NCBI GenBank assembly: GCA_001179505.1
Contig: CDMY01000859.1
Span: 114,687 to 178,686, forward strand
DNA: 64,000 bases
Direction: 5' to 3'
From: Vitrella brassicaformis
Taxonomy: Eukaryota; Sar; Vitrellaceae
Shown here: in pieces, positions 1 through 11,309 of the stretch
How positions within the stretch are numbered: the first letter of the stretch is position 1
Layout of the letters: each line of letters starts with the position of its first letter
Program-made: the position numbers and the translations under genes
Notes under the pieces: generated by a model
What the model saw: the letters and a program-made list of their open reading frames with translations, nothing else
What the model was told of the DNA's origin: nothing
Databases searched by the model: none

Positions 1-250
1 ACACGGATGAAGTCGTCCTTGTATTGGTCCACTGAGTCTGACGGCTCATCCGTCCTCCGGATCTGCAGCACCCATCCATCCATCCATCCTCATTGTTGCA
101 GCATCCACGGACGGCTGATGTGTGTGCCCGCTTACCCGATGGTTGCCGCCGCCGCAGCCACCGCCGCCGCCCTTGTTACCACCTGGCCCGCGGCTGCCTT
201 GGTCCCCTCGCGCGCCACTGGCCATGACCTCGCCGGACGGTAGAAGGGCG
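1..250 (-). CDS. Glycine-rich protein, partial, runs off the left edge
   Basis: Unrecognised. On the minus strand one exon reads a Gly/Arg/Asn-rich stretch (PSGEVMASGARGDQGSRG, then a poly-Gly run ending GGGNHR). It stops at a GTAAGC donor near 140. A second exon begins after a CTGCAG acceptor near 67 and reads IRRTDEPSDSVDQYKDDFIR towards the window edge. This may be the 3' continuation of the RGG-rich gene immediately upstream: joining across the GTGAGT donor near 281 and a TAG acceptor near 258 keeps the frame, but needs an intron of only about 24 nt. Alternatively it is a separate gene starting at the ATG at 225. The sequence alone does not decide. Confidence 0.4.
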
Positions 251-276
251 GCCTTACTATTTAAACATACGCTTAC

Positions 277-3200
277 TCACAGACAGACGTTAGCTACAAG
301 GAACCGGGAAGGGTTCGCGCCGCCAGCACCAGACGCACCGGCAGCCGCCGCATTCGACGCACTTGACGCACTCAGACCCGACGCGCCACCACCAGCACCC
401 GCAGCAGACGCACCACCACCACCACCACTTGGAGCAGACGGCGCAGCCACACTCACACTGGGCACCGCACCGCGACCACGCCCGCGCCCACCACCACGCC
501 CTCGGCCCCGGCCCCGGCCCCCCCGGCCGCCACCACCCTGAGCCGCCTGGTGTGCCGCGCGAGACGAGTTGAAACTGTCCTGACCATCCCAAAAGGACAA
601 AGGAAAAAGGAGTGTGAAATCCCGAATTGCCCTCCCCTCCCCTCCCACCCCACCATGTGCTGTGTCCCTCCCTCCCTCCCTCCCTCCCTCTCCTCGCTTC
701 CTTGCCCATAGATCCCTCTCCTCGCTTCCTTGCCCATAGATCTCTCTGGCCGTGGCGCCCCGAGCCCACCTACCTGGTTGTAGATGTGACGGTGTTATGG
801 GGTTGTGGGACGGCAGAAGGGGCCGCAAACACACACACACACACACACACATGGATCCATCCATCCATCCATCCGGTCAGTCGAGAGATCTGCCGCTTAC
901 GGCGGGAGTGCCGCCCAGGGTGCGGTGGATCCTGACGGAGTTGGGGTGGTCGATCTGCGGGGAGCCGGCAAACGAGAGCCAATGGCCAGGAATGAATCTC
1001 CCTTCACCACCCACGGCAGCCGCTCACCTGGTACTCGAGATCGAGCGTGGCAAAACGAGGGTTGGGATACATCGCAAACAGAAGAAAGGATCAGAACCTC
1101 CTTCGTCTGGCGCACGGCAGCACACACAGACACACAGACACACAGGCAGCAGTGTGGATGGATGGATGGGTACACATGTGAGTGCGCCAAACACGTACCT
1201 CGGCCTTGTCGTCCTTGTTGTCCTGAGGGGCCGGGGCAGCGCCGCCCTCAGCACTGGCCACAGCCGGAGGAGCTGCATTCACCACACGTCATCCCACACC
1301 AGTGTGTGTGCGTGAAGGAGAGCATCAGCATACATAAATACATACATACAGACGTGCGACCTTCCCGTACCCGTGTTGGTGCCGGCAGCCTGCTGGTTCA
1401 ACCCCTGCATGTCAGACAACACCAACGGACCGACGGACAGACAGAGAGCCGAGAGAGATATGTGATGTGGTGTGATGTGTAGAGATTCGGGTAGCTGTGT
1501 CTGTGTGTGTGCCGGGTGTTCACCTGAGTCGTGTTGCCGTGAGCCGCGGGGGCAGAAGCGTTGCCACCAGTAGCACCGCCAGCACCGCCCTGAGTGTTCG
1601 AACCCTGCATGTCAGATGACACCAACGGACCGACGGACAGACAGAGAGCCGAGAGAGATATGTGCTGTGGTGTGATGTGTAGAGATTCGGGTAGCTGTGT
1701 CTGTGTGTGTGGCGGGTGCTCACGTGTCCAGCCGAGTTGGGTGCCCCCTGGTGGTGGTACATGCCGACAACTGATGAAGGCACACACAGGACGCATGTAC
1801 GTGTGTGTCGTCCATCCATCATGGCGTGTGTGTGTTGTCGTTCCCATCTGCGCACCAGGCAGCCCGGGGGCAGGAATGAGGCTCCCCTGAACGCATCCAT
1901 CCATCACACACACACATCCATCCATCCATCCATCAGGCAGTCAGGCAGTCAGTCTGTTTTGAGGTGGGTGGTGTCACTGGTGTGGGTATGTGGGTGGGCG
2001 TTGGTTAGTGGCTGGCTGGCTCTTGGCCGTCCATCCATTACGTACGTCGGGACGCAAATACATGAACTGGGTGCGCTGCAACAACACACACAACACACAG
2101 CACACAGCACAATGCGGTCATCCAGCCACCCGTCGTGTGCGGTGCGCATCGCATGTGTGTGTAGGGTAGGGTAGGGTGTGTGTGGCTTGCTTACACGGCT
2201 ATCGAAACTCAGATACGGCTGACAGAGAACGGGTCATTGTCCATGGCCTGCCTCAATGACCGAAATGCTTTCTTCACCCCTCCTTCCCACCTTGATCCAC
2301 CCATCAATATTGATGAGGTCGTCGATGGGTTGGTTGACGTAGTCGATCTGCCATGGCATGCATGGATATAATCCATGTGAGCGAGCCGCTTTGGCGGATC
2401 GATAGGTGGGTGGATGCGTTCGCCCACCTACCGGATAACCCTGTTCAACAGAAGTACACATACACACACACACACACAGAGAGACCCATGACACCACATG
2501 CGCACTGCGGCTCTCAGCTGGCTGGTCGGTGCGACGTGTGGTCTTACGTCCTTGAGAATCTGCGTCGTAGCTATGTGCGCCCTGTCCTGCAGGGGTTGCA
2601 ACAAAGACAGAGATCTCATGGTGACATTGCCGCACCAAGATGGAGCTCCTCACCAACGGCACTATGACACGCAAATCAAACTGCACGATGCAACCAGCCA
2701 ATGGACGCACACATGACGTCCACATCGCCCGCACCGACAGAGATCTATCTCTTCCGCCCATCTGCCCGCTTTCGTGGCCCGCCTGCTTACCTTCCGCACC
2801 CCGAGATGTATGTAGTGTCCCTGGATGTAGTAGCCTGGCCCGCCGCTGTGGGGAGGGGGAGGGGGACCGCCGCCCGAAGGACCGGGCCCACGCCGCCCTC
2901 TAATCCCACACACACAGAGGGAGAGAGGGAGAGGGAGAGGGATGGATGGATGGATGTGTGTGTCAGTTGCTCACCTTCTGTTTCGATCCGGCCGCCCGCA
3001 TTGATTTTCTCGCAGAGCTCCATTGCCTTGTCGATGGTCGAACGCACACCTGCACACACATACACACACGCACATCGACAAAGTGCGGGCCTCGTCCACA
3101 CATAGCGGCCGGCCTGCCTGCATCTACGAGCCGGCAGGCCAGACAGAGAGACAGGAGACACAGACACACACAGACAAAGAGAGAGTGGAAAAGATGTGAG

Positions 3201-5157
3201 GAACACAGTCGAAGACGCCACCCTCCCTCTCTCTTCTTGCGTGCGTACCTGCGCCAAGGTAGGTAACTCAGCCGCTGTCCTAATACGAACCAACGAACCA
3301 AACCAGCAAGCAAGGAAGGAAGAAGACAGCCCGCCTGTCTGTCTGTCTGTCTACGGCCGCAACAAACGACAAACAAGAGCCTCACAACCAACAAACAAAC
3401 AGGAGCTAGCTTGCTACACACAACAGACACACACATATACATACGTACGCATAGATCCACACGTATGCTGTCGGTCTCTACTCTAAGCATTCTCTATTTT
3501 ATGTTTATGTTTATGCGATGGGTTTGTCTGCCTGTCTGTGGAGGAGCGGAGGAGTTCGCTGGATTGATGATTTGATGATAAAGGGCGAATCAAGGGAGAA
3601 TGAAGGTCGTCGGTGAAGGGTGTTTGTTGCTATGTTGCCGTGGCGTCGATGCGCGTCCACAAGTCGGGGCCGGGTTTCGTTACCATTTGTTTGCAGCGTA
3701 GAAGGCGATGAGGCGGGCGGGCGATGAGACGATGGGCGTCGATCGGGAGAGAGATGAGGAGGAGGAGGGCTTGGGCGCCTGCGTCTACGAGCAGGCCAGA
3801 CAGAGAGACAAGCAGAGACAGACAGACAGACAGACAAAGAGTGGAAGAGATATGAGATGTAACAAGCCCTCTGTCTCCTGTCTGTCTTTACATGCGTACC
3901 TGCGCGTTGGGTAAGCCGCCATACCACGACGAGGGAAGGAAGACAGCCCGCCCGTCTGTCTGTCTGTCTCCGGCCCCAAGGTTGCAACAAACAACACACA
4001 AAAGCCTCACAAACAACAACCTAACAAGAGCTAGCTAGCTACACATACACATACATACACGTTTGCTGCCTTTGGTATTCCATTCTCTATTTGATAACTA
4101 TGCGATGCATCTGTGTGTGGAGGAGCGGAGGAGTTTGTTGGTTTGATGGTTTTCATTGAGGAGAAAAGGAGAGGGCCGTCGGTGGGGGGGTGTTTGTTGC
4201 CGTGGCGTCGATCCGCATCCACAAGTCGGGGCCGGCTTTCGTTACCATTTCATTGAAGTGTAGAAGGCCATGGGGCGATGAGGCGAAGAGGCGATCGGCA
4301 TCGATCAACAGGTGAGGAGGGAGACGATGGGGGGGTAACTTTCGCGGACGTCGTCGACGGCGGCGCTACACACAGAATATGCTCAACTTTTCTCGTTTGT
4401 TCCGCTTACCGGCTTCCTGTTTCTCTTCCAGGAATGAAAAGAGTTGTCTGTGAAGCAGCAAAGGCAAAGTAAGTGCACTCCCAACACCTGATTTATTGAA
4501 TAGTTGGAATACTCCATTCACCTGTTGAGGACTCCGTCGAGAAAAGGAGACGGCCATTAGGAGAAAAATTCAAAATTCCATCATCTGCACACAGACAGAG
4601 TTGGCCAAGGGAATGACATGATCACACCATCCATACACCACACCACCATCGCCGCAGGCGACAACCACTCATCAAGTCCATGGCCAAGTCACCACACACG
4701 TGAGGTGTGGCCAAAGGCGACGGGCTCCTAATTTCATGTGCAGGCGTCATTCGCATCACCGCACACAAGCGCACCACACCACGTCACCACACACATGAAC
4801 TCACTTGTTGAGGACTCCGTCGGGAAAAAGAGACGGCAATGAGGAGAAAGAACCAAAATTCCATCATCTGCACACAAGCATGCCGACAGGGCACAGTGAG
4901 ATCACCACAGGAATGAAACGGACTGTGCAGTCACCCTTGAACATCATGCACATGCCATACCGTCACCACCCAACACAGAGACAATGAGACGTGTACTCAC
5001 CTGAGAGGATGTTTTGAGGACAAGGGAAGGCGTCGGCGCACTCAGTTGACGCCAGACAGGTGTCGGGGAGTCGCCAGCTGTTCAGAAGACGGCAGGGCGC
5101 CACCGGCGGAGGCCTCGCTCGTGGCACGGCGCGGAGGAAGGAAGGGTCGGTTTTCAT
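277..5157 (-). CDS. Large multi-exon gene, unrecognised, with RGG-rich C-terminal part and duplicated exons
   Basis: No family recognised. The start is the ATG at 5157; exon 1 (5001-5157) ends CADAFPCPQNILS with a GTGAGT donor. Phase-compatible exons follow at 4805-4867, 4522-4584 (near-copies), 4410-4447 and 2975-3049 (AMELCEKINAGGRIETE). Then come a Pro/Gly-rich exon (GGPGYYIQGHYIHLG, 2800-2900), a possible 9-nt exon (GYP, near 2441), IDYVNQPIDDLINIDGWIK (2311-2367), PYLSFDSR, RTQFMYLRPD, YHHQGAPNSAG, two Gly/Asn/Gln-rich repeat exons, and finally MYPNPRFATLDLEYQ, IDHPNSVRIHRTLGG and a long RGG/Ser/Ala-rich exon (277-592). RGG tracts suggest RNA binding; that is inference. The exon near 1067 is reachable in the right frame only if its ATG starts a new gene or a non-AG acceptor is used, so two genes may be merged here. 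The chain between about 4400 and 3050 is poorly resolved. Confidence 0.4.
1403..1723. repeat. Tandem 200-bp duplication carrying an exon boundary
   Basis: 1403-1523 and 1603-1723 are near-identical at an exact 200-bp offset (for example ACCAACGGACCGACGGACAG at 1421 and 1621). On the minus strand each copy holds an intron plus the acceptor CTGACATGCAG, which opens two short Gly/Asn/Gln-rich exons. The copies are therefore duplicated exon-intron units. Confidence 0.85.
3100..4330. repeat. Diverged tandem duplication, about 600-bp unit
   Basis: The blocks at roughly 3105-3770 and 3785-4330 share ordered landmarks: CAGGCCAGACAGAGAGACA; GTACCTGCGC; GACAGCCCGCC followed by TCTG repeats; GGAGCGGAGGAGTT; and GCCGTGGCGTCGAT followed by CACAAGTCGGGGCCGG. 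The units differ by small indels. They lie within the long minus-strand gene, and both may contain exon sequence, but I could not settle the reading frames. Confidence 0.8.
4522..4867 (-). repeat. Duplicated 63-nt exon, phase-symmetric
   Basis: 4522-4584 and 4805-4867 are near-identical 63-nt exons on the minus strand. Both follow a GTGTGCAG acceptor and precede a GTGA donor, and both are in phase 1 at each end. They read DGILNFSPNGRLLFSTESST and DGILVLSPHCRLFFPTESST. Because 63 is a multiple of three, both can be retained without breaking the frame. Confidence 0.75.
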
Positions 5158-5497
5158 CCGGACGAGTTGGGATGGGTAGAGGATGATGGGGCGGACCACA
5201 CGAGCCAAAAAGCGGATGAAAACAACAAGAATCGGGGCATCTGTAGCCGAAATGAGGCTGAGAAGCCGAGCGGACGGGTATTGTGAGAAACGGGACGAAA
5301 TTTCTGTCTCGAATCTCGAATTTCTCGTCCCGTCTCCAATTCTCGCCGAGGGAAGTCATTGCTTGCGCCATCTGTTCGTGGAGCAAAACAGAGGCTTGAG
5401 ACGCCGTGGGCGACAGTGGGCAAAACTGAGCTCGCATCTTTCGTCCGGAAAACTGGAAGGGTGCCGCAACAGTATTGGTGGTGGAGTGTAGCAGCAT
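5158..5497. promoter_or_regulatory. Divergent intergenic region with an AGCTCGCA-type motif
   Basis: This interval separates the minus-strand start at 5157 from the plus-strand start at 5498. It contains GAGCTCGCATCTT at 5428-5440, about 60 bp before the plus-strand ATG. The same 13 bases occur, inverted, upstream of the minus-strand gene that starts at 15852. No coding sequence is convincing here. Confidence 0.45.
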
Positions 5498-7271
5498 GCG
5501 GTTGTTTGTTGTGTTGGATCACTGCGGTGCTCGTGCCGTCGAGCTGCACGTGGAAGAAGATGCCACGGTGAGAACACAAGTGCATCACTCGTTGCAGGCT
5601 CATCCATGATTCCGCATCACTCATTGTTCCGCTCACCTCACGGATGGATGTGTGTTTGGTGTCGTGCAGGTGAGCCACGTGCTGCGCATGTACGGGTGCA
5701 GCGGTGCCATCGCGGCACTTCCACTCTGCCTCACCTACCACAGCAAACCGGTACATCACGTCCGTCTGCATTCCAACCATCCATCCATCCATCCATCAGC
5801 TGGAACACACCAAGATCCTGAAGGACTACCACATCAAGCAGGACGCCATCCTGCTTGCCGTCGTCGACAGAGACCTGCTCAGTGTGCTGTTCCCCAGCAA
5901 CGTCGGTGACAAGATCACACTGGGACCTGTCGAGGTGGGGAGAAGGGAGGAGGGATACGCACGCACTGTGCATCGGCTGCCGTGTTTTGTGTCACGTCAG
6001 GAGCGTGGCTCACCTCGTAGCATTGAGAACGGAGAGCGGCTGGCCAAGGCCTACAAAGACGGACGCCAGACGGTATGTGTGCATATGGCGAGGGTGATGG
6101 GTGAGCGGGCCATGTGTGATGGTGTGGTGTGCTGTGTGTGTGGCTCTTGGTTCCGTGTTTGCAGATCATGCAGATCACATCGTTCAAGTACGCAGACAAC
6201 AAATGCGAGCCCATCATTGGAGTCTTCGACATCGCATCCCGCAACACGGCATATCATGGTTCGTATTCCATCGACACGCACCGACAGAGAGACGATGAAC
6301 CCTGCACACGTTTTGCTTTCCCATGTCAGCGTGTGAGTTTTCGTTTTCGGAGCTCAAGGACTGCCTGGCCGATCTGCAGTCGAGCGCCCTAGACAACATT
6401 ACGTGGGTGGACGTGCACAGCGTGAGCTCGGTGTGGAAGGCGCAGAGTTGCCTCATCGAGTCCGCCAGTTTGTGGGAGTTGCGGTACCTCAAGACCGTTG
6501 CTGCTCTCCAATCGGTAAGTATCGCCAACCAAGGGGAGAGAGGGGCAGGGGAGGGAGAAAGCAAAATCACGACAACCAGGGAATTCCTTCGTCTTTGTCG
6601 TTTTGTTTCGATCAGGCCAGCCGCGGCCTCGAGGAGCAGCAGCAGCTCATCGGCAAGCAGCAGCAGCTCATCGGCACACAGCAACAGAGACTCAAGTAAG
6701 TACACCCCTCTCCACATACAAACACAATGGCGACCGAACCATCCATTCTCATATTGGTTGTCGTTTCATCCATGCCGATACATGCGTCAGGGAGCAGGAC
6801 GCTACCATGGCCGAGCAGGAGGGCAAGGTCCAGGCGCTGCAGGAGGCCATGCGTGCCCTCGAGGCCGACAATGAGCGCCTGGCTGACCAGGTCGCCCTGA
6901 ACGGCGACCTGCGCCTCAACGAGAGCAGTGCTGCCGAGCTGGCGGCTCTGGGCGCCAAGATCTCCGGCGAGATCGAGCGTCTGAGCAAGCTAGCCGAGGA
7001 AGCTGAGGCGGCGCGGGCGGAGCAGGAGGAGCGCGAGGAGGAGGACAAGAAGCGACAGGCGGAGATGGCCGAGGACTACGAATCCTTTGAGGAGGACGAG
7101 GAAGAGGAGGAAGAGGAGGAAGAGGAGGAAGAGGAGGAGGAATACCCCGTTGCCACAGGTGGGTTGACAGGGAGGCCAGAAAGGACAGATTCACCCGGTC
7201 TGTTGCGTTGCATGGATGTGCGCGCGTGTGTGTGCCAGGCAGCCGCAAGCACACTCGTTTCCACGTGTGAT
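5498..7271 (+). CDS. Ubiquitin-like domain protein with coiled coil and acidic tail
   Basis: Eight or nine exons with GT-AG introns. The start is MRLFVVLDHCGARAVELHVEE at 5498. Residues about 1-75 have the spacing of a ubiquitin-like fold: two N-terminal beta strands, then LTYHSKPLEHTKILKDYHIK and a closing strand ILLAVV. The middle (ELKDCLADLQSSALDNITWV and following) is helical. From about residue 230 it is a long coiled coil (QQQLIGKQQQLIG repeated, then EMAEDYE heptads), ending in a run of some 18 Glu encoded by GAGGAA repeats (7093-7142) and a short basic tail GSRKHTRFHV. The ubiquitin-like call rests on pattern, not alignment. It is probably an adaptor or scaffold. It is divergent from the gene ending at 5157. 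Confidence 0.75.
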
Positions 7272-7442
7272 ATGAAGGCCACAGCATCTTGCGTGCTATT
7301 CTCTGACTGGTGGACGTGCCGACAGACAGACAGACAGACAGAAGGACAGACAGACCGATCGATTGTGACAGGGGTATTGTGCTGCAAACAGTGACTATGG
7401 TGGGAATTTGTCTCTTTCTGGGTTGTTAGATACGGGGGCTGT

Positions 7443-9259
7443 TCATGCAAATGACTTGTGTACAGTCCATCTTACTGATGTACATTGCATGCGGGACGCT
7501 GCTTGAAAAAAACGACTCGTTGATGCATAATTCGTGTGCGGAGCATCGTGACATGTTGCCCGTACCCACACAGGCGTGTGTGTCTCATATATAGTTGAAA
7601 ACAGCACCCATCCACGAGCCATGAACACTTCCGAATTAGAGTAGCGATGCACCAACCAACCAGCAGACGACCGAGACACTGCCATGCAGCACGGTGCTGG
7701 CTGTGTGTCTGTCTGTGTGTCTGTCTGGCTCAGCTGCTTGAGAGGGTTACGATCGGGATATAAAGATGTAGGCAGCGATGCAATCGTCCTGCCCAGGGCC
7801 TTGAATGTCTCGTACTCGTTGAGGAAGAGCGAATGGCAGTCGTCATGATGGAAGGCGAAGCGCAGGGGCTCGAGAGACTTCGAGCAGCCGCGAGCGAGCA
7901 AACACCTCTAAAACAAGCACAATCGAAGCAGAAATGTGGTGATGGCCTTCCTCTCCACTCCCCTCCCCTCTCCTCTGTCTTCTGTGCCCCGTCTTTCGTT
8001 CTGTGTCTGTGTCACCTGCAATCTGTTCAGCCCATCCTGGATGACAGCCGACTCCATCCCGTAGAGCTTCATGGCTGGAATGAGCCGAAGGCGCGCGAGA
8101 GGCCCTGGACTCCCCCGCTGCCCCAGAGGAATGGTCTCGATCAGCTGCGCCAGCTGCGATGGCGGCAGCAGGCGCTCAAAGCTCGACGAGGGACCTTGCC
8201 GTCTTGACGAACGGCTTGATGTCGGCCACCTGGGCAGTCTCGTATGGTGCAGACACCCGTTCGACAGCGGGTGTTGCCCATCCGCCCAGCGATGACAAAG
8301 TGGCCCGAGATGACGCCGTTGACCTCTGCGAGTGCTGGCAGGCTGCTGGATTGAGAATGGAGGGCCTCGGGGGGCTGCAAGTTGGTATCTTGCATCCGCT
8401 CCATCTTTTCCACCTCGACGACCGGAAGGCACGCCACGGGCTCAAATGTGAAGGACTTGAGCGAGCCCTCGCTCAACATGGTGGCTGGGCCCTCCCTCTC
8501 GCGAGCCGCCTGCCGCCCCGCCACATGCCCCTCCACCAGTCCGACGACAATCCCACGGCACCATCAGGGTGCACTGAAGAAGCGGCCGGGAGAACGCCCC
8601 TCCACGCCGTCGGCTGTCCGCGAGTAGCGATGTGTGATGGATTTGAGGTTGATCATCTGTCTGCCGAGGTCCCGTGCCGTCTGTGGGGTCAGCTGCTCCC
8701 AGAAGCGGCGCTGTCTTGCCTCGCTGCAGTCGATGACCACCTCAGTGTGGTGCTGCACGACGGCGCTGCTGAGTGGGGAGGGGAGGGGAGGGGGGAGGTC
8801 CCACACGGCATTGGCCAACGCAAAGACGGGGATGTACACCTCGGGATCCTGCACACACAGATACCATGACGGGTGAAAGGTGAAAGGATGCCTCGTCTAT
8901 CTCCTCGAGTCTTTTCTTTGTGGATGCTTACGATGGGAATGCCCCGACCAGCCATGGAGCCGAATCGCCTGTCAGTCAGCAGCCATCCAGGAAACCCAAA
9001 CAAATGAGCATCCGTGTTTGCCATGCGGATCCTGTGATTACCTGGAAGGCGGCCTCGACACCATCGGTGTATGTCGGACTGCCGAGCGGGTCGTCGTTGG
9101 CATTCGAATCGGCTTCTACGCCATCCTCACCGTCACCACCTGCAAGAAACGATAGAGATACCAGCTGAAACGGATGGGCACCGCTCTCATTTTCGTACCT
9201 TCCTGCTCCTCAACAACTGTGCTATGCGCTAGCATATCTTGCGAATCGTCTGCATCCAT
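7443..9259 (-). CDS. Disrupted multi-exon gene, unrecognised
   Basis: The start is MDADDSQDMLAHSTVVEEQE at 9259. Exon 2 (about 9042-9142) is acidic. A short exon reads FGSMAGRGIPI, and a long one runs from DPEVYIPVFALANAVWD to RSPGRFFSAP. There an in-frame TGA (8564-8566) is followed, in the same frame, by WCRGIVVGLVEGHVAG and LKSFTFEPVACLPVVEVEK. Further on, protein-like sequence moves through two other frames (AQVADIKPFVKTARS, then SFERLLPPSQLAQLIETIP) with no obvious introns. The last exon, RGCSKSLEPLRFAFHHDDCH onward, ends at 7443. The exon 2 to exon 3 phase also does not match. Either this is a decaying gene or the assembly has several indels. No family recognised. Confidence 0.45.
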
Positions 9260-9528
9260 TGCTTGCTGATAGGCACGACGCTAATTGACGCTGCGATTCT
9301 TCGGGACAGGATTCACGTTCGGCCAGGAATTTGCGAGCTTTCTTGGCAAGTCGAAAGCGTCGGAAGGTGCATTTGGACAGAGATCTCTGAGTGCATTCTG
9401 TTGTTCGCGGTCGTTGCTTTCGAACAGGCACGCCGCACATGAGGTGAATGCGAGAGATCTCGCCTGCCTTTCAGCATTTGAGCACCTCTGCATCTCGTCG
9501 GCACCGCTTCTCCTCCCTCTGGGCCGCC

Positions 9529-10281
9529 ATGTCATTCAGCCTCTGGCTTGAGGTACCCAGCACGCCATGAGCTTTTCCTTCACTTATCATCTATCCAATT
9601 TGCGCCATCGTCTGTCGATTGATTTTCTGACAGGCACCACAAAGCCCTTTTGGTGACGCCATTCAACGACATGCAGGCGAATTGGGCACGCCTGAGTTCT
9701 CACCCCACGTCACACTGGTCAGCGGGGGACCGTATGCGTCTATCTGCGATGAATTCCTCTCCCTGTGTGTCAGATCGGTGGCGTCAAGCATCTTTCGTTG
9801 GAGGCTTTGCAAGACAAGTGCATGCGGCTGGCGGCCTCGTCGCGGCGTGCGACGCTCACCGTGACCGATGTTGACTACGGCGAGATGTTCTTTCAGTGCA
9901 TCTATGCCCTGATCAACAAGACCCAAGAGCTGACCGCCTTGCATGAAAACGCCAAGAAGGTGAGATGGGAGGGGATGGACACGGCGAGCGAGGCACCGCC
10001 AACGAACCTGCCTGTTCTCATCGATATGGATGGATGGACGGATGCAGCTCTTGTACACGGACGAGGGCGTGGACTTCAAAGGGCCGAATGATGAGTACAT
10101 GCCTCACCTGTCGCTGGTATACGGCGAGCTGTCGAAGGAGGTCAAGGGGGAGCTGAGCGCCATCCTGAGCGAGGAGGTGCGAGGGAGTGAGTTCACCGTT
10201 GGCGCGATAGCCCTGTACGAGACGGGGCCTGACATTCAGGACTGGAAGTGTATCGCGAGATATCCTCTCTTGAGCCAGTGA
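9529..10281 (+). CDS. 2H phosphoesterase, cyclic phosphodiesterase (CPDase) type
   Basis: Four exons, 9529-9552, 9634-9717, 9774-9959 and 10048-10281, give a 175-residue protein, a usual length for plant-type cyclic phosphodiesterases. The two catalytic motifs of the 2H superfamily are present: HVTL near residue 33 and HLSLVY near residue 120. They are separated by the expected helical and beta segment (GEMFFQCIYALINKTQELTA). The N-terminal MSFSLWLEAP matches the YSLWL-type opening of CPDases. Family members open 2',3'-cyclic phosphates, such as ADP-ribose 1'',2''-cyclic phosphate from tRNA splicing. The protein looks cytosolic, with no signal seen. The identification is firm at family level; the physiological substrate is inferred. 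Confidence 0.88.
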
Positions 10282-11309
10282 AGAGTGGGGTGAGGGAGGT
10301 TTTGCGTCGTCTGTTTAGTTGTTTGGTGTTCTCGTGCTTGGCGATCGATAAGCGACGACACACTTATTCATTCACGCAGACACGTGGATATGTATGTAAT
10401 GGGTCAGTCAATCGCTGCATTGCATTGCATGTACGACGGTGTCATGATGCATTGGCAAGGGGGAACACGTGGCCAGACGGACGCAGAACTGCTCGACGCA
10501 CACACAGCACGGTGCTGCAACCCCCTGCAGGCCTGCTATTCACACAAGTGCTTTGTACAAACCGCACAGACGTACAGCGACGGTAATCGTGTGTGTTGTG
10601 CCCGTGCCAGCATGTGTCGACCAGGAGATCGCCGAGAAGAAGCACTTGTCAGGGGAGGCGTGCTCCTCCTCCCCTTCCAAATGCTGCATGTCGGCGATCG
10701 GCAGGTCGACACAACTGCTCGCCTCGATGCACTCACAACTCAACCAGAAAATGACACACTGTCTGAAGATACAGGAAACCGTGTGCGCCATTCTCCGATG
10801 CCTCTGCTGCATTTTTGGTCATTGTCGGTGGCTCTGTCTGGCAACCTCATTAGAGAGAGAGACGAGGCAGCCTCCAATGCTCCACTTACGAACAGCCCCC
10901 CCCACAAAGGCCAAGAGGAACGAGCGACTCTCTGCGACAAAAAGACCGACCCACGAGTGTCGGGGTGACACATGCAGAGACGAACGCTACAAGAGCAGTA
11001 GTCAGGTGAGGCATACAAAGATGCAGCTATGGTACAGAGCTGGCGCACGCACAGGCAGAGGGGCGGGCAGCGCAGCTAATTCGATGGATCGATGCACTCA
11101 GGTAGGTATGTAAGGCGAACGAGCTAACAACAAAACAAACAAGACCGCATCGATGCGCTGACGCGTCCGTCCGGCTGTACAAATCGATCCGTCAATGCGG
11201 CAGGCAGGCAGGCAGGCGAGTACGCAGCGCATGTTGCACATGACCACGCAGTAATGCAGGAATACAATACAACTGCACTGCGACAGAACCCCCGGCCCAT
11301 ATAGATCGC
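10282..11309. other. Intergenic, convergent genes, nothing convincing
   Basis: This lies between the 3' ends of the CPDase gene and the dehydrogenase gene. It is not low-complexity, but no open frame with splice sites and sustained protein-like composition was found on either strand. Confidence 0.5.

Noticed and set aside
1594-1612. GGTTCGAA-like tRNA T-loop sequence
   Set aside because: No matching acceptor, D-arm or anticodon stem; it lies in an exon of the minus-strand gene.
8564-8566. Selenocysteine UGA
   Set aside because: Not excluded, but the additional frame breaks in the same gene make a simple error or decay more likely; no SECIS structure was identified by eye.
10384-11113. Open frames of about 200 codons between convergent genes
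   Set aside because: Two frames overlap with no splice pattern or domain-like sequence; likely chance frames in GC-rich DNA.
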